The position numbers were made by a program, and so were the translations under genes. DNA of 64,000 nt, taken from assembly GCF_016698665.1 (NCBI RefSeq), contig NZ_CP068046.1, positions 1,984,001 through 2,048,000 of the forward strand, given 5' to 3'. The DNA is from Devosia rhizoryzae (GTDB taxonomy: Bacteria > Pseudomonadota > Alphaproteobacteria > Rhizobiales > Devosiaceae). Positions 53,598 through 62,474 of this stretch are shown here, piece after piece. Positions within the stretch are counted from its first letter, which is position 1. The number at the start of each line of letters is the position of its first letter. Below the pieces are notes generated by a model, which saw only the letters and a list, made by a program, of their open reading frames with translations, was not told the origin of the DNA and did no database searches.

Positions 53598-56480
53598 TCA
53601 CTTCGCGAGTTGCGCTGCCAGGTGCTTGCCGAATTCCGGTGCGGTCATGGCCGCGCCGAAGGCGAAGCCCTGCCCCAAGCGGCAATTGAGCCCCTTCAGC
53701 AGCTCGATGTCGCCCGGCGTTTCGACGCCCTCGGCAATAACCATGAGATCGAGGTCCTGCGCCAGCGTCACGATGGACTTGATGATCGGCGCCTGCGTAT
53801 GCCCGAGCGATTTGTTGTCGCCCATCGAGACGAAATCGGCCGGAATCTTGATGGTGTCGAACGGGAAGCGGTGGAGGTAGCTCAGCGACGAGTGGCCGTT
53901 GCCGAAGTCGTCGAGCGCCAATCCCAGGCCCATGCCGCGCAGGGCCTCCAGCATGAAGGCGGAATGCTCGGGATTGGTCATGACCTGCGACTCGGTGAGC
54001 TCGAGCTTGAGGTGGTTGGCGATGCCAGGATTGTCGCCGATTACCGCCCTGATGTCGTTGAGGAGGCTTCGATCCGCCAGCTGGCCGGGTGAAAGGTTCA
54101 CCGAAACAAAGAAGTCTTCGGGCAGGCTCTGGATCGTCGTCATCCAGTCGCGCATCTGGAATGCGGCCTGCTCGAAGGCAATGCGTCCCAGGCGCTCGAT
54201 CTGGCCGGAGCGCTCGGCCAAGGTGATGAATTCACTGGGCGGGACGATGCCGCGCGTCGGGTGCAGCCAGCGCATCAGCGCCTCGGCGCCGGCGATCTTG
54301 CGGGTCGTGATATCCATCACCGGCTGGAACTGCACCTGCAACTCGCCCTGCGTCATGCCGCGCTCGAGATCTTCCTCGCTTGCCTTGTTGTAGGAGGCGA
54401 TCGATCGTGCCGAGGCGCGATAGGCCTCGATGCGGTCGCCGCCAAGGCGCTTGGCGTAATACATGGCGAGTTCGGCATCACGCAGCACATCGGGCGCGCC
54501 CACCGGGTTGCTGTCATAGATGGTGACGCCGATCGATGCGGTGAGCGTCAGGTCGCGGTCGCCGAAGTTGAACGGAGCCTTCAGCGCCTTGCGGATCTGC
54601 TCGGCGGTTTCGGCGATCTTGGCGGCAGCCTGTTCGGAGGCGAGGATGACGGCGAACTGGTCGCCGGTGATCCGCGCCACAGTATCGAGCGGGCGCATGA
54701 TGCGGGAAATGCGACGGGCGATCGCAAGGAGCACCGAGTCGGCCGCCGAATGACCGATCCGCTCTTCAAGCTCCATGAACCGATCGATGTCGATCAAGAA
54801 CACGGCCGGCTTGGTGCCGCCCGGGGTCTTGGCGCGCACGAGGGCGCGTTCCAGCCGGTCGAGGAAGAGCTGGCGATTGGGCAGGCCGGTGAGGCTGTCA
54901 TGAACCGCGTCGTGCAACAGGCGCTCGCGCGACGCCCGATCTTCGGTCACGTCTTGCAGAGTGCCGACGATGCGGTTGACCTGTCCGTCGCCACCAAGCA
55001 CCGGCTTCACGCGCATGCGGAAAGAGCGATAATTGCCGTCGTGACCGGCAACGCGGATGTCGGACGAGACCTTGCCGCGTCGCAGTTCCACCAGCGTGTC
55101 GAAGGCGGTGCGGAAGCGATCTCGATCGTCGGGATGGACACGATCGAGCCAGCGCTTGATGGCGCCGCGCATGGCGCCACGTTTTTCCCCGAGGCGCGTG
55201 GTCAGCTCGTCACTGACTGTGACGCGGTCGCGCTCGATGTTCCAGTCGAAGACGAAATCGCCGGAACCGGTCAGCGCCAGAGCGCGGCGCTCGACTTCGC
55301 TCAGCGTACCGATCGTCACCTGCCCTTCCGAAAAGGCATGCTGCACCGACGTGAAGCCGAGCAACATGACGATCAGCACCAGGCCACCTGCCACCGCGGG
55401 CTGCGCCACGTCATTGGTGACCTGACCGGAAATCACGAGCCAGGCATAGAACAGAAGCGCAATATAGATGATCCAGGTCGGCACGAGGAGCACGGCGCGA
55501 TCATAGCCGCGCAATGCCAGGAGCAGGATCAGGAAGAAGCCGGAAATGCCGAGCAAGGCCATGACCAGGCGGGAGATCGTCGCCGCAATGGATGGGTCGA
55601 AGAAGGCGAAGGCAAAAAGCGCTAAAAACAGCGCTCCAAGCCCAAGCGCCAGATGGATGAAGCGCAGGTGCCAGCGGTGAAGATTGAGGTAGATGAACAA
55701 GAAGCCCGCAAGCGTCGTCGCCAATCCCGCTTCGGCCGCGGCACGCAACGGCTGCATGCCGGAGGCGGATAGACCAAGGAGGCGGCCCAGCAGTCCGAAA
55801 TCGATCAGCAGGTAAGCTAACACTGCCCAGGCAAAGGCCGCCGTCGCCGGGAACACGCCGCGGCCCTTGACCACGAACATGATGGTCAAGAACACGGCAG
55901 CCAGCGAAGCAACGCCCAGCACCACGCCGCGGAACAGGGTGAAGGAGTTGACATAGTCGCGATAAGCGCCTGGCTCCCAGAGATAGAGCTCGGGCAGGCG
56001 TGAGGAGGAGAGTTCGGCCACCACGGTCATGGTGGCGCCAGGGTCGAGCGTTACCTCGAAGACGTCGCTTTCGGGATCCGCGATGCGCTCCGGCCGGATG
56101 CCTGCGCTCGGGGTCACCGCAGCGATACGAACAGCGCCCAGATCGGGCTGAAAAACCCCCGAGCCCGGCAGCCGGAAAAAGGGCGCCACCAGCAGTCGCT
56201 GGATCTGCTGGTCGCTGTCATTGCGCAACGCGATCAAGGCAAAGAACGGATTGGTGTTCGGGTTTCCGGCCACTACCTCGATGCGGCGAATAATGCCATC
56301 GGCATCGGGCGCGGTCGAAAGCTGAATGCGCCCACCCTGCCCAGGCACCACTTCGATGACGTCGGAAAGATTGACGGCGTTTACATCCTCGGGGACCGAA
56401 ATGACCTCGAAACCCCGGGCTGGGGCAAGGCAGAACAGCGCGAAAGCGAGGAGAAACGCGAAGACAGACAGATGACGCAT
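53598..56480 (-). CDS. Membrane 7TM-PAS-GGDEF-EAL protein (likely c-di-GMP phosphodiesterase)
   Basis: A 960-residue protein: signal peptide (1-23), periplasmic domain (~25-180), seven or so helices (~185-385), PAS (~400-520), GGDEF (~525-690) and EAL (~705-950). The EAL domain is intact: AGAEALMRWLHP, LELTESQVM, LALDDFGNGHSSL and IAEGVET. The GGDEF signature is degenerate (ARITGDQFAV instead of GGDEF, and GHSAADSVL). So c-di-GMP degradation is expected and synthesis is not. The periplasmic-7TM design suggests sensing of an extracytoplasmic ligand; the signal is unknown. Convergent with YqgE. Confidence 0.9.
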   Translation of the reverse strand: MRHLSVFAFLLAFALFCLAPARGFEVISVPEDVNAVNLSDVIEVVPGQGGRIQLSTAPDADGIIRRIEVVAGNPNTNPFFALIALRNDSDQQIQRLLVAPFFRLPGSGVFQPDLGAVRIAAVTPSAGIRPERIADPESDVFEVTLDPGATMTVVAELSSSRLPELYLWEPGAYRDYVNSFTLFRGVVLGVASLAAVFLTIMFVVKGRGVFPATAAFAWAVLAYLLIDFGLLGRLLGLSASGMQPLRAAAEAGLATTLAGFLFIYLNLHRWHLRFIHLALGLGALFLALFAFAFFDPSIAATISRLVMALLGISGFFLILLLALRGYDRAVLLVPTWIIYIALLFYAWLVISGQVTNDVAQPAVAGGLVLIVMLLGFTSVQHAFSEGQVTIGTLSEVERRALALTGSGDFVFDWNIERDRVTVSDELTTRLGEKRGAMRGAIKRWLDRVHPDDRDRFRTAFDTLVELRRGKVSSDIRVAGHDGNYRSFRMRVKPVLGGDGQVNRIVGTLQDVTEDRASRERLLHDAVHDSLTGLPNRQLFLDRLERALVRAKTPGGTKPAVFLIDIDRFMELEERIGHSAADSVLLAIARRISRIMRPLDTVARITGDQFAVILASEQAAAKIAETAEQIRKALKAPFNFGDRDLTLTASIGVTIYDSNPVGAPDVLRDAELAMYYAKRLGGDRIEAYRASARSIASYNKASEEDLERGMTQGELQVQFQPVMDITTRKIAGAEALMRWLHPTRGIVPPSEFITLAERSGQIERLGRIAFEQAAFQMRDWMTTIQSLPEDFFVSVNLSPGQLADRSLLNDIRAVIGDNPGIANHLKLELTESQVMTNPEHSAFMLEALRGMGLGLALDDFGNGHSSLSYLHRFPFDTIKIPADFVSMGDNKSLGHTQAPIIKSIVTLAQDLDLMVIAEGVETPGDIELLKGLNCRLGQGFAFGAAMTAPEFGKHLAAQLAK

Positions 56481-56644
56481 CAGGTGCAGCTAATTCCTGC
56501 GCTAGGCTTCTTTGTGGCGGCGATCCCGGAAAGTGCAGCAAGCCCAAAGAGGCAAGTGGTGGCGACCTCCAGCGGCGCTAACTTGGTACGGGAGATTGTT
56601 CTGCGCCACAAGCGCCGAGCCATGTTGCGCAATGGCAACACAGG

Positions 56645-57265
56645 CTAGGCGACCCAACCTTGGCGCTGTGCGAAACGCCCGTTTTCCCAGCGTTCGCGAT
56701 TGAGGCCCATCAGCACATGATCCTCCCAGCGGCCGTTGATCTGCAGGTAGGACTTGGCGAAGCCCTCCTCGACGAAGCCGTTCTTTTCCAGCACGCGCCG
56801 CGACGCCGTATTGGTGGGCAAAAATGCCGCATGGATGCGGTGGAGATCGAGCGTCTCGAACACAAAGGGCACGACGATCGCCACGCCCTCGGTCATCATG
56901 CCCTTGCCCGCATAGTTCTGGCCCATCCAATAGCCAAGGCTAACGAACTGGGCAGCGCGCCGGCGAATATTGGAAAGCGTGATGCCGCCGACCAGAGTAT
57001 CCCCGCCATTTTCTCCGCTGAACAGGAAGAACGTATAGTCCGTCCCCTCCTCCGCCTCCTCGCGAGCGCGGCGCACGCGCATGGCAAAGACGCGGCGCTG
57101 CAAATCGAGTTCGGTCCAGCGTGGCTCAAAGGGACGAAGGAAATCCTGGCTCGCGCGGCGCAAGGCATACCATTGCGCATAGTCATGCATCTGCGGCAGC
57201 CGCAGCGACAGGCGCGGACCACGTAGGGTGATAAACGGCGCCGGGGATGACCAGGGCCACAGCAT
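56645..57265 (-). CDS. GNAT N-acetyltransferase (RimJ/RimL type)
   Basis: A 206-residue GNAT protein. LRGPRLSLRLPQ opens the fold; LVGGITLSNIRR, GYWMGQNYAGKGMMTEG (acetyl-CoA pyrophosphate loop) and NTASRRVLEKNGFVEEGF are the later motifs. RimJ-type enzymes acetylate protein N-termini, but many homologues act on other amines. Its start lies 6 bp after the M16 stop on the same strand; this GNAT with M16 and thrC is a recurrent gene trio in rhizobia. Likely one transcript. Confidence 0.9.
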   Translation of the reverse strand: MLWPWSSPAPFITLRGPRLSLRLPQMHDYAQWYALRRASQDFLRPFEPRWTELDLQRRVFAMRVRRAREEAEEGTDYTFFLFSGENGGDTLVGGITLSNIRRRAAQFVSLGYWMGQNYAGKGMMTEGVAIVVPFVFETLDLHRIHAAFLPTNTASRRVLEKNGFVEEGFAKSYLQINGRWEDHVLMGLNRERWENGRFAQRQGWVA

Positions 57266-57271
57266 CGGAAA

Positions 57272-58534
57272 TCAGCCGCGCAGCATTTCGCCGATGCTTT
57301 CCACATCGGCAAGGCCGCTGATCGGTCCAATCCCGGCCACGGTCGGCGATGGCGCTGAAAAGATCTGCTCGGCGACTTCGCGAACGCGGTTGGCCGTGAT
57401 GCGGTTGATGCGCTCGACCGTTTCCGCCATCTGGATGGGACGGCCCCAAAGGATCTGCTGGCGCGCAAGCTGGCCGGCACGGGCCGATGGGCTTTCCAGC
57501 GACATCAAGAGACCAGCGCGAATCTGGTTTCGGACTCGGACCACTTCCTCGTCGCTGATGCTTTCAGTAGCGCGCTTCAGCTCATCGAGGATCACCGGTA
57601 CCAATTCCCCAACCTCGTCTTCGCCCGTCGCCGCGGCCACGCCGAAAACACCGCTATCGGCAAAGGCCCAGTGGAAGGAATAGACCGAATAACAAAGGCC
57701 GCGCTTTTCGCGCACTTCCTGGAACAGCCGCGAGCTCATGCCGCCGCCGAGGATGGAGGCCAGAACCTGAGCGGCGTAGAACCCGTCCGAGTTGTAAGCC
57801 CTGCCCTCAAAGCCCAAAACGATGTGGGCCTGCTCGTGGTCTGAAATCAGTCGCTCCTGGCCGCCCTTGTATTCGGCGCGCTGGGGATCGGGCGCACCAT
57901 TGGGCAGGAGATCGGCGTAGCGCGCACGAGCAACATCCACGAGACCCTCGTGATCGACATTGCCGGCCGCCGCGATGACCATGTGATCGCCCACATAATT
58001 GCGGCGCATATATTTGCGGATGGTCTCGGGCGAAAAGTCACGCACCGAATCCACGGTGCCCAGGATCGTGCGTCCGATCGGCTGGCTGGGATAGGCGGCC
58101 TGCTGAAACAGGTCGAAAACATGATCATCGGGATTGTCGCGCGCCGCACCGATTTCCTGGACGATCACCTGCTGTTCGCGCGCCAGTTCTTCCTCATCGA
58201 AGACCGAGTTCTGGAGAATGTCGGACAGAATGTCGGCGGCCAGCACCACATCGTCCTTGAGGACGCGGGCAAAGTAGCCGGTATGTTCGATCGAGGTCGC
58301 GGCATTGAGGTCGCCGCCGACATTCTCGATGGTTTCGGCAATCTGCAGCGCCGAGCGCGTCTTGGTGCCCTTGAAGGCCATGTGCTCGAGGAGATGGGAA
58401 ATGCCGTGTTCGGCCTTGCGCTCGGAGCGGGCGCCGGCCTTCACCCAAACGCCCAGTGAAGCGCTTTCCAGATGCGGCATGTCATCGGTGAGCACCACCA
58501 TGCCGTTTTCCAGGGTCGTCGATTGTACGCTCAC
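57272..58534 (-). CDS. M16 family zinc peptidase (processing peptidase-like)
   Basis: A 420-residue M16 (pitrilysin/MPP-beta-like) peptidase. GISHLLEHMAFKGT has the inverted zinc motif HxxEH, and EELAREQQVIVQEI the third zinc ligand region. The C-terminal half holds the inactive repeat, including GGGMSSRLFQEVREKRGLCYS. Bacterial orthologues are close to mitochondrial processing peptidase. Start GTG at 58534. Lies between thrC and GNAT, as in many alphaproteobacteria. Substrates are unknown. Confidence 0.94.
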   Translation of the reverse strand: MSVQSTTLENGMVVLTDDMPHLESASLGVWVKAGARSERKAEHGISHLLEHMAFKGTKTRSALQIAETIENVGGDLNAATSIEHTGYFARVLKDDVVLAADILSDILQNSVFDEEELAREQQVIVQEIGAARDNPDDHVFDLFQQAAYPSQPIGRTILGTVDSVRDFSPETIRKYMRRNYVGDHMVIAAAGNVDHEGLVDVARARYADLLPNGAPDPQRAEYKGGQERLISDHEQAHIVLGFEGRAYNSDGFYAAQVLASILGGGMSSRLFQEVREKRGLCYSVYSFHWAFADSGVFGVAAATGEDEVGELVPVILDELKRATESISDEEVVRVRNQIRAGLLMSLESPSARAGQLARQQILWGRPIQMAETVERINRITANRVREVAEQIFSAPSPTVAGIGPISGLADVESIGEMLRG

Positions 58535-58584
58535 ACCAGTCCTCCTGAGCCTTCGACGCTAGCGGCCGCGGCTCGTCTATTCGT

Positions 58585-59976
58585 TCACGCGCGGCTGCGG
58601 GCCGCGATGAAATCTTCAATCTGGCGCTGCTCGTTGGGCAGAACCGTAAGCCGTTCGGGCCGGCCGAAAAGATCGCTCATCCAGGCGGGCAGAACCGGGT
58701 CGATGCCCGATGCTTCCTTGACCGCCGCCGGAAATTTGGCCGGATGCGCAGTGCCAAGGGTCACCATCGGCGTCCCCGAATGCGGCAGAGCCAGAGCAAC
58801 GCCGAGGCCCACCGCCGTGTGCGGATCGAGCAGGTAGCCGCTCCGCTGCTGCGTTTCGGCGATTACCCGGCGCGTCGCCGTTTCGTCGGTTGTGCCGGCA
58901 TCGAAATCGCGACGGATGGCGGCAATTGAATTCTCCGGCAAATCGAAGCCTCGCGACTGCTTGAGCGCAGCCATCATCTGGTTGACGGCCTGCTCATCGC
59001 GGCCGGCGCTTTCAAACAGCAGCCGTTCGAAGTTAGACGAAATCTGAATATCCATGGACGGGCTGATGGTTGGCGCAACGCCCTCCATTTCGTAGCGTCC
59101 CGATGCCAAAGTGCGGCGCAGAATGTCATTGGCATTGGTGGCGATCACCAGGCGCTCGATCGGCAGACCCATCTGCTTGGCGCAGTAGCCGGCAAAGATG
59201 TCGCCAAAATTGCCGGTCGGCACGCAAAAGCTCACCTTGCGCTTCGGTGCGCCAAGCGACACCGCCGCCGTAAAATAGTAGACGATCTGCGCAACGATCC
59301 GGCCCCAGTTGATGGAGTTGACGCCGGACAAACGCATGCGGTCGCGGAAGGCGTGATGATTGAACATCGCCTTTACTGCATCCTGGCAGTCGTCGAAGGT
59401 GCCTTCGATGGCGATGTTGTGGACGTTGTCGTCGAGCACCGTCGTCATCTGCCGGCGCTGCACTTCCGAGGTGCGGCCGCGCGGATGAAGGATGAAGATG
59501 TCGGTGGTCTGCCGGCCGCGGAAGGCTTCGATCGCCGCGGAGCCCGTGTCGCCGGACGTCGCGCCAACGATGGTCGCATGCTGCCCGCGCTCAGCCAGGA
59601 TATGATCCATGATGCGGCTCAGGAACTGCATCGCCACATCCTTGAAGGCCAGGGTGGGACCGTGGAACAGCTCCAGCACAAAGTGCCCGGGCTCTAGCTC
59701 GACAAGGGGCGCGATCGAGGGATGGCGGAAGGTGGCGTAGGCGCCGTCGATGATTTCCTTGAGCTTGTCGGCCGCGATCTCGCCTTCTGTGAAGCGCGAG
59801 ATGATGGCGTAGGCGACCTCAGCATAGGGTTTGCCGGCAAAGCTGGCGATCTCGTCCGAGCTGATCTGCGGCCAGCTTGCCGGCACGTAGAGCCCGCCAT
59901 CGGTGGCAAGACCGGCCAGGACGGCGTCGGAGAAACCGAGCGCTGGCGCCTGGCCGCGCGTAGAAACAAACTGCAT
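58585..59976 (-). CDS. thrC: Threonine synthase
   Basis: A 463-residue PLP enzyme converting O-phosphohomoserine to threonine. The PLP Lys is in GPTLAFKDVAMQFL, and GATSGDTGSAAIEAF is the phosphate-binding loop; CVPTGNFGDIFAGYCAK follows. The long class II-type enzyme length is normal. It has a 14-bp perfect palindrome just upstream of its ATG. First gene of a likely operon thrC-M16-GNAT; thrB (homoserine kinase), often near ispH and rnhA, is not in the window. Confidence 0.96.
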   Translation of the reverse strand: MQFVSTRGQAPALGFSDAVLAGLATDGGLYVPASWPQISSDEIASFAGKPYAEVAYAIISRFTEGEIAADKLKEIIDGAYATFRHPSIAPLVELEPGHFVLELFHGPTLAFKDVAMQFLSRIMDHILAERGQHATIVGATSGDTGSAAIEAFRGRQTTDIFILHPRGRTSEVQRRQMTTVLDDNVHNIAIEGTFDDCQDAVKAMFNHHAFRDRMRLSGVNSINWGRIVAQIVYYFTAAVSLGAPKRKVSFCVPTGNFGDIFAGYCAKQMGLPIERLVIATNANDILRRTLASGRYEMEGVAPTISPSMDIQISSNFERLLFESAGRDEQAVNQMMAALKQSRGFDLPENSIAAIRRDFDAGTTDETATRRVIAETQQRSGYLLDPHTAVGLGVALALPHSGTPMVTLGTAHPAKFPAAVKEASGIDPVLPAWMSDLFGRPERLTVLPNEQRQIEDFIAARSRA

Positions 59977-59981
59977 AGGGG

Positions 59982-59995
59982 AAAAGGGCCCTTTT
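59982..59995. promoter_or_regulatory. 14-bp perfect palindrome before thrC
   Basis: AAAAGGGCCCTTTT lies 5 bp upstream of the thrC ATG and its AGGG overlaps the expected ribosome-binding region. It could be an operator or a translation-controlling hairpin; with no loop it cannot fold fully as RNA. Role unknown. Confidence 0.35.
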
Positions 59996-60037
59996 AGAAT
60001 TGGTGCAACCTAGTCAAAGCGGCGCGTAGCCGCAAGC

Positions 60038-60823
60038 TCAGGGTGCCTGCGGCGCCGGGCGACTGCGTTGCCAGAGCCAGGCCCCGACCATGACGACTGC
60101 AATAATGGCAAAGCCATACCAGGTGAGCGCATAGCCGAAATGGCTATTGGGGAAGGCGATCACGGTTTCGCCGCCCTGCGGCAGGTCGCCCTCGCCGCCG
60201 GCCAGAAGGTCGACATAAAACGGGGCAAAGGGCGCCAGCTGCGGGTCGACCATGGCGGCCAGCCGCTCGGGGTTGCGCACCCATTCGATGCGATTGGACA
60301 TGTCGGCTTCAGGCGCCATCATGCCGATGGCTTCCCCGGGCCGGAACAGCCCCACAACAGTCACCGATCCGGGATCGTCGCCGTGCAGGTCTCCGAGCGC
60401 CGCCTGCTCCTGGTAGTCCTGCGGAACGAAGCCGCGATTGACGAAGACCGTGCCGCCGCCGTCGAGCTCGAAGGGCGTCACCACCCAATAGCCGGGCCCC
60501 GAGAAGCGGCCGCGCGGGGTGGAGAGGCTGGTAAAAACCGTCACCGTCTGCGTGTAGCGGTAGGTGCCGGTGAGCGTCACGGGCTGGAAGTTCCAGTCGT
60601 CCATGACGAGGTCGCCCCACTGTTCGGCTGCGGGCGCCGGGATGGGCTCGGCGGCGAGGCGGCTGTCGACGGCGGCGATCAACGCTTCCTTTTCGCCAAG
60701 CCGCTGCATCTGCCAGTTGCCCAGGAAAGCACAGACTACCGCCAGCGTCAGCATGACCACGGCAAAGAGCCAATCGGACCAGCGGAGGTTGCGCAGGGCT
60801 GTGGACGAGGACGGTGTTGACAC
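60038..60823 (-). CDS. SURF1 family cytochrome oxidase assembly protein
   Basis: A 261-residue inner-membrane SURF1 homologue with two helices (about 17-38 and 232-253). LGNWQMQRLGEKEALI, PVTLTGTYRY and VNRGFVPQDYQEQA are family motifs. It supplies heme a for subunit I of aa3 oxidase. Start GTG at 60823, with a GGAG site. The preceding gene is coxC, but a terminator hairpin lies between them. DUF983, usually next to SURF1 in rhizobia, is missing here. Confidence 0.93.
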   Translation of the reverse strand: MSTPSSSTALRNLRWSDWLFAVVMLTLAVVCAFLGNWQMQRLGEKEALIAAVDSRLAAEPIPAPAAEQWGDLVMDDWNFQPVTLTGTYRYTQTVTVFTSLSTPRGRFSGPGYWVVTPFELDGGGTVFVNRGFVPQDYQEQAALGDLHGDDPGSVTVVGLFRPGEAIGMMAPEADMSNRIEWVRNPERLAAMVDPQLAPFAPFYVDLLAGGEGDLPQGGETVIAFPNSHFGYALTWYGFAIIAVVMVGAWLWQRSRPAPQAP

Positions 60824-60834
60824 TCTTAAAACTC

Positions 60835-60866
60835 CAAAGAAAAAGGGCGCAGCCTTGCCGCGCCCT
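60835..60866 (-). terminator. Rho-independent terminator between coxC and SURF1
   Basis: On the minus strand AGGGCGC / GCGCCCT (60844-60850 with 60860-60866, 9-nt loop) is followed by TTTTTCTTT. It lies between the coxC stop (60887) and the SURF1 start (60823), so the cox transcript should largely end before SURF1. A T run on the plus side is also present. Confidence 0.75.
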
Positions 60867-60886
60867 CTCCGAATTTTTGTCTTGCG

Positions 60887-61723
60887 CTAGTGGTTTAGCG
60901 CCACGCCCCAGCTGCCCCACACATAGATGGAGGCAAAGAGGAAGAGCCAGACGACGTCCACGAAGTGCCAGTACCAGGCCGCGAATTCAAAGCCCAGGTG
61001 ACGCTCGGTGGTGAACTGTCCCATTTCGGCGCGAACGAGGCACACCAGGAGGAAGATGGTACCGATCAGGACGTGGAAGCCATGGAGGCCCGTCGCCATG
61101 ACGAAGGTCGAGCCATACATGTTGCCGGTGAAGGAGAAGCCGGCATGGCTGTATTCGAGGTACTGAACGCAAGTGAAGAGCGCGCCCAGAGCAACGGTCA
61201 GCACCAGGCCCCAACGCAGCCCCTGGCGGTCGCCTTCGAGGAGGGCGTGGTGCGCCCAGGTTACGGTGGTGCCGGATGTCAGAAGGATCAGCGTGTTGAA
61301 GAGCGGCAGGTGGAAGGGGTCGAAAACTTCGACGCCGGTCGGCGGCCAATGTCCGCCGGTCGCTGCGACACGGGCATATTGCTCGACGTCGTCAAGGCGG
61401 AAGAAGCCGTCAAAATAGGCCCAGAAGAAAGCCACGAACAGCATGACTTCCGAGGCGATGAACAGCATCATGCCGTAGCGATGATGCATCTGTACTACTG
61501 GCGTGTGGTCAACGCCGTTCTCGGCTTCCTTGACCACATCGGACCACCAGGCGAACATGACGTACAGGACGCCAAGGAAGCCTGCGGCAAAGAGAAGCCA
61601 AGTATCGAAGTGCAGCCAGGAGATCAGGCCGAGCATCATCACGAAGACGGCGACGGAGATCCAGAATGGCCACGGACTGGGCTCAACCATATGATAATCA
61701 TGGTTTTTTTCGATGGTGGCCAT
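60887..61723 (-). CDS. coxC: Cytochrome c oxidase subunit III
   Basis: A 278-residue subunit III with seven helices. MATIEKNHDYHMVEPSPWP opens it; SEVMLFVAFFWAYFD, WAHHALLEGDR, TGLHGFHVLIG and FAAWYWHFVDVVWLFLF are signature blocks, including the conserved Glu. It starts 2 bp after the ctaG stop. A longer frame upstream overlaps ctaG and is not real. Part of the cox cluster on the minus strand. Confidence 0.97.
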   Translation of the reverse strand: MATIEKNHDYHMVEPSPWPFWISVAVFVMMLGLISWLHFDTWLLFAAGFLGVLYVMFAWWSDVVKEAENGVDHTPVVQMHHRYGMMLFIASEVMLFVAFFWAYFDGFFRLDDVEQYARVAATGGHWPPTGVEVFDPFHLPLFNTLILLTSGTTVTWAHHALLEGDRQGLRWGLVLTVALGALFTCVQYLEYSHAGFSFTGNMYGSTFVMATGLHGFHVLIGTIFLLVCLVRAEMGQFTTERHLGFEFAAWYWHFVDVVWLFLFASIYVWGSWGVALNH

Positions 61724-61725
61724 GT

Positions 61726-62289
61726 TCAGCTTCCCTCGTTGTCTGAAGCGTAGAAGGTGTAAGAGAGCGTAATCTCTTTGACGGTTGCCAGTTCGTGGTT
61801 CTTGTCGAGATCGGGATCGACAAAGAAGACGATGGGCATTTCGACGGTTTCGCCAGGCTGAAGCGTCTGCTCGGTAAAGCAAAAGCATTCGATCTTGTTG
61901 AAGTAGACGCCGGCCTTTTCGGGAACGACGTTGAAAATTGCCTGGCCGGTGACCGGTTTGTCGGAATTGTTTGTGGCGATGTAGTTGACGGTGTCGACGC
62001 GGCCGATCTGGTCCTTGATCGGTTTAGCAGCCTGAACCGTCCATGACAGATCGGTGTCGACGTTTACGTCGAAACGTGTGGTCATTTCCCGTGCGATAAC
62101 GCCTTTGGGGTTATCGGATGCGACCTGAGTGGTGCCGCCATAGCCGGTGACCTGGCAGAAGAGCTGGTAAAGCGGCACGGATGCGAAGGCGAGACCGACC
62201 ATGCCGAACGCAAGGCCGCCCAGCATGATGCCGACGCGCTTGTTCTTGCGCCCACGTTCTTCGTGCATGGCGAGAAGTGCGTCCGTCAT
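61726..62289 (-). CDS. ctaG: Cytochrome c oxidase assembly protein CtaG/Cox11
   Basis: A 187-residue CtaG with one N-terminal anchor (VGIMLGGLAFGMVGLAFASVPLY) and a periplasmic Ig-like domain. FNKIECFCFTEQTL has the Cys pair that delivers copper to CuB, and QLFCQVTGYGGTT the first Cys. Shares its first base with the last base of the coxF stop (62289). Co-transcribed with coxC and ctaB. Confidence 0.96.
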   Translation of the reverse strand: MTDALLAMHEERGRKNKRVGIMLGGLAFGMVGLAFASVPLYQLFCQVTGYGGTTQVASDNPKGVIAREMTTRFDVNVDTDLSWTVQAAKPIKDQIGRVDTVNYIATNNSDKPVTGQAIFNVVPEKAGVYFNKIECFCFTEQTLQPGETVEMPIVFFVDPDLDKNHELATVKEITLSYTFYASDNEGS

Positions 62290-62474
62290 CAGAGCGACCG
62301 ATCAAACAGCGCCGGGCCCATCTTGACGATGGTCAGGACGTAAAAGGTCAACGCGAAAAGCGCGAGGGCGACGGCAAGCGCCAGGGAGCGGCGGCGGCGC
62401 TGCTTGCGGAAGGCAGCGTCCTGCTCGGGGGTCAGGCCATTGGGGACAAGCTTGGCGCCGGTTTCGCTGGACAT
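62289..62474 (-). CDS. CoxF-like small membrane protein
   Basis: 61 residues: a charged N-terminus (LTPEQDAAFRKQRRRRS) and one transmembrane helix (LALAVALALFALTFYVLTIV) ending KMGPAL. It fits the CoxF protein that occupies this slot between ctaB and ctaG in alphaproteobacteria. Its role in assembly is unclear. Overlaps both neighbours by one base. Confidence 0.85.
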   Translation of the reverse strand: MSSETGAKLVPNGLTPEQDAAFRKQRRRRSLALAVALALFALTFYVLTIVKMGPALFDRSL

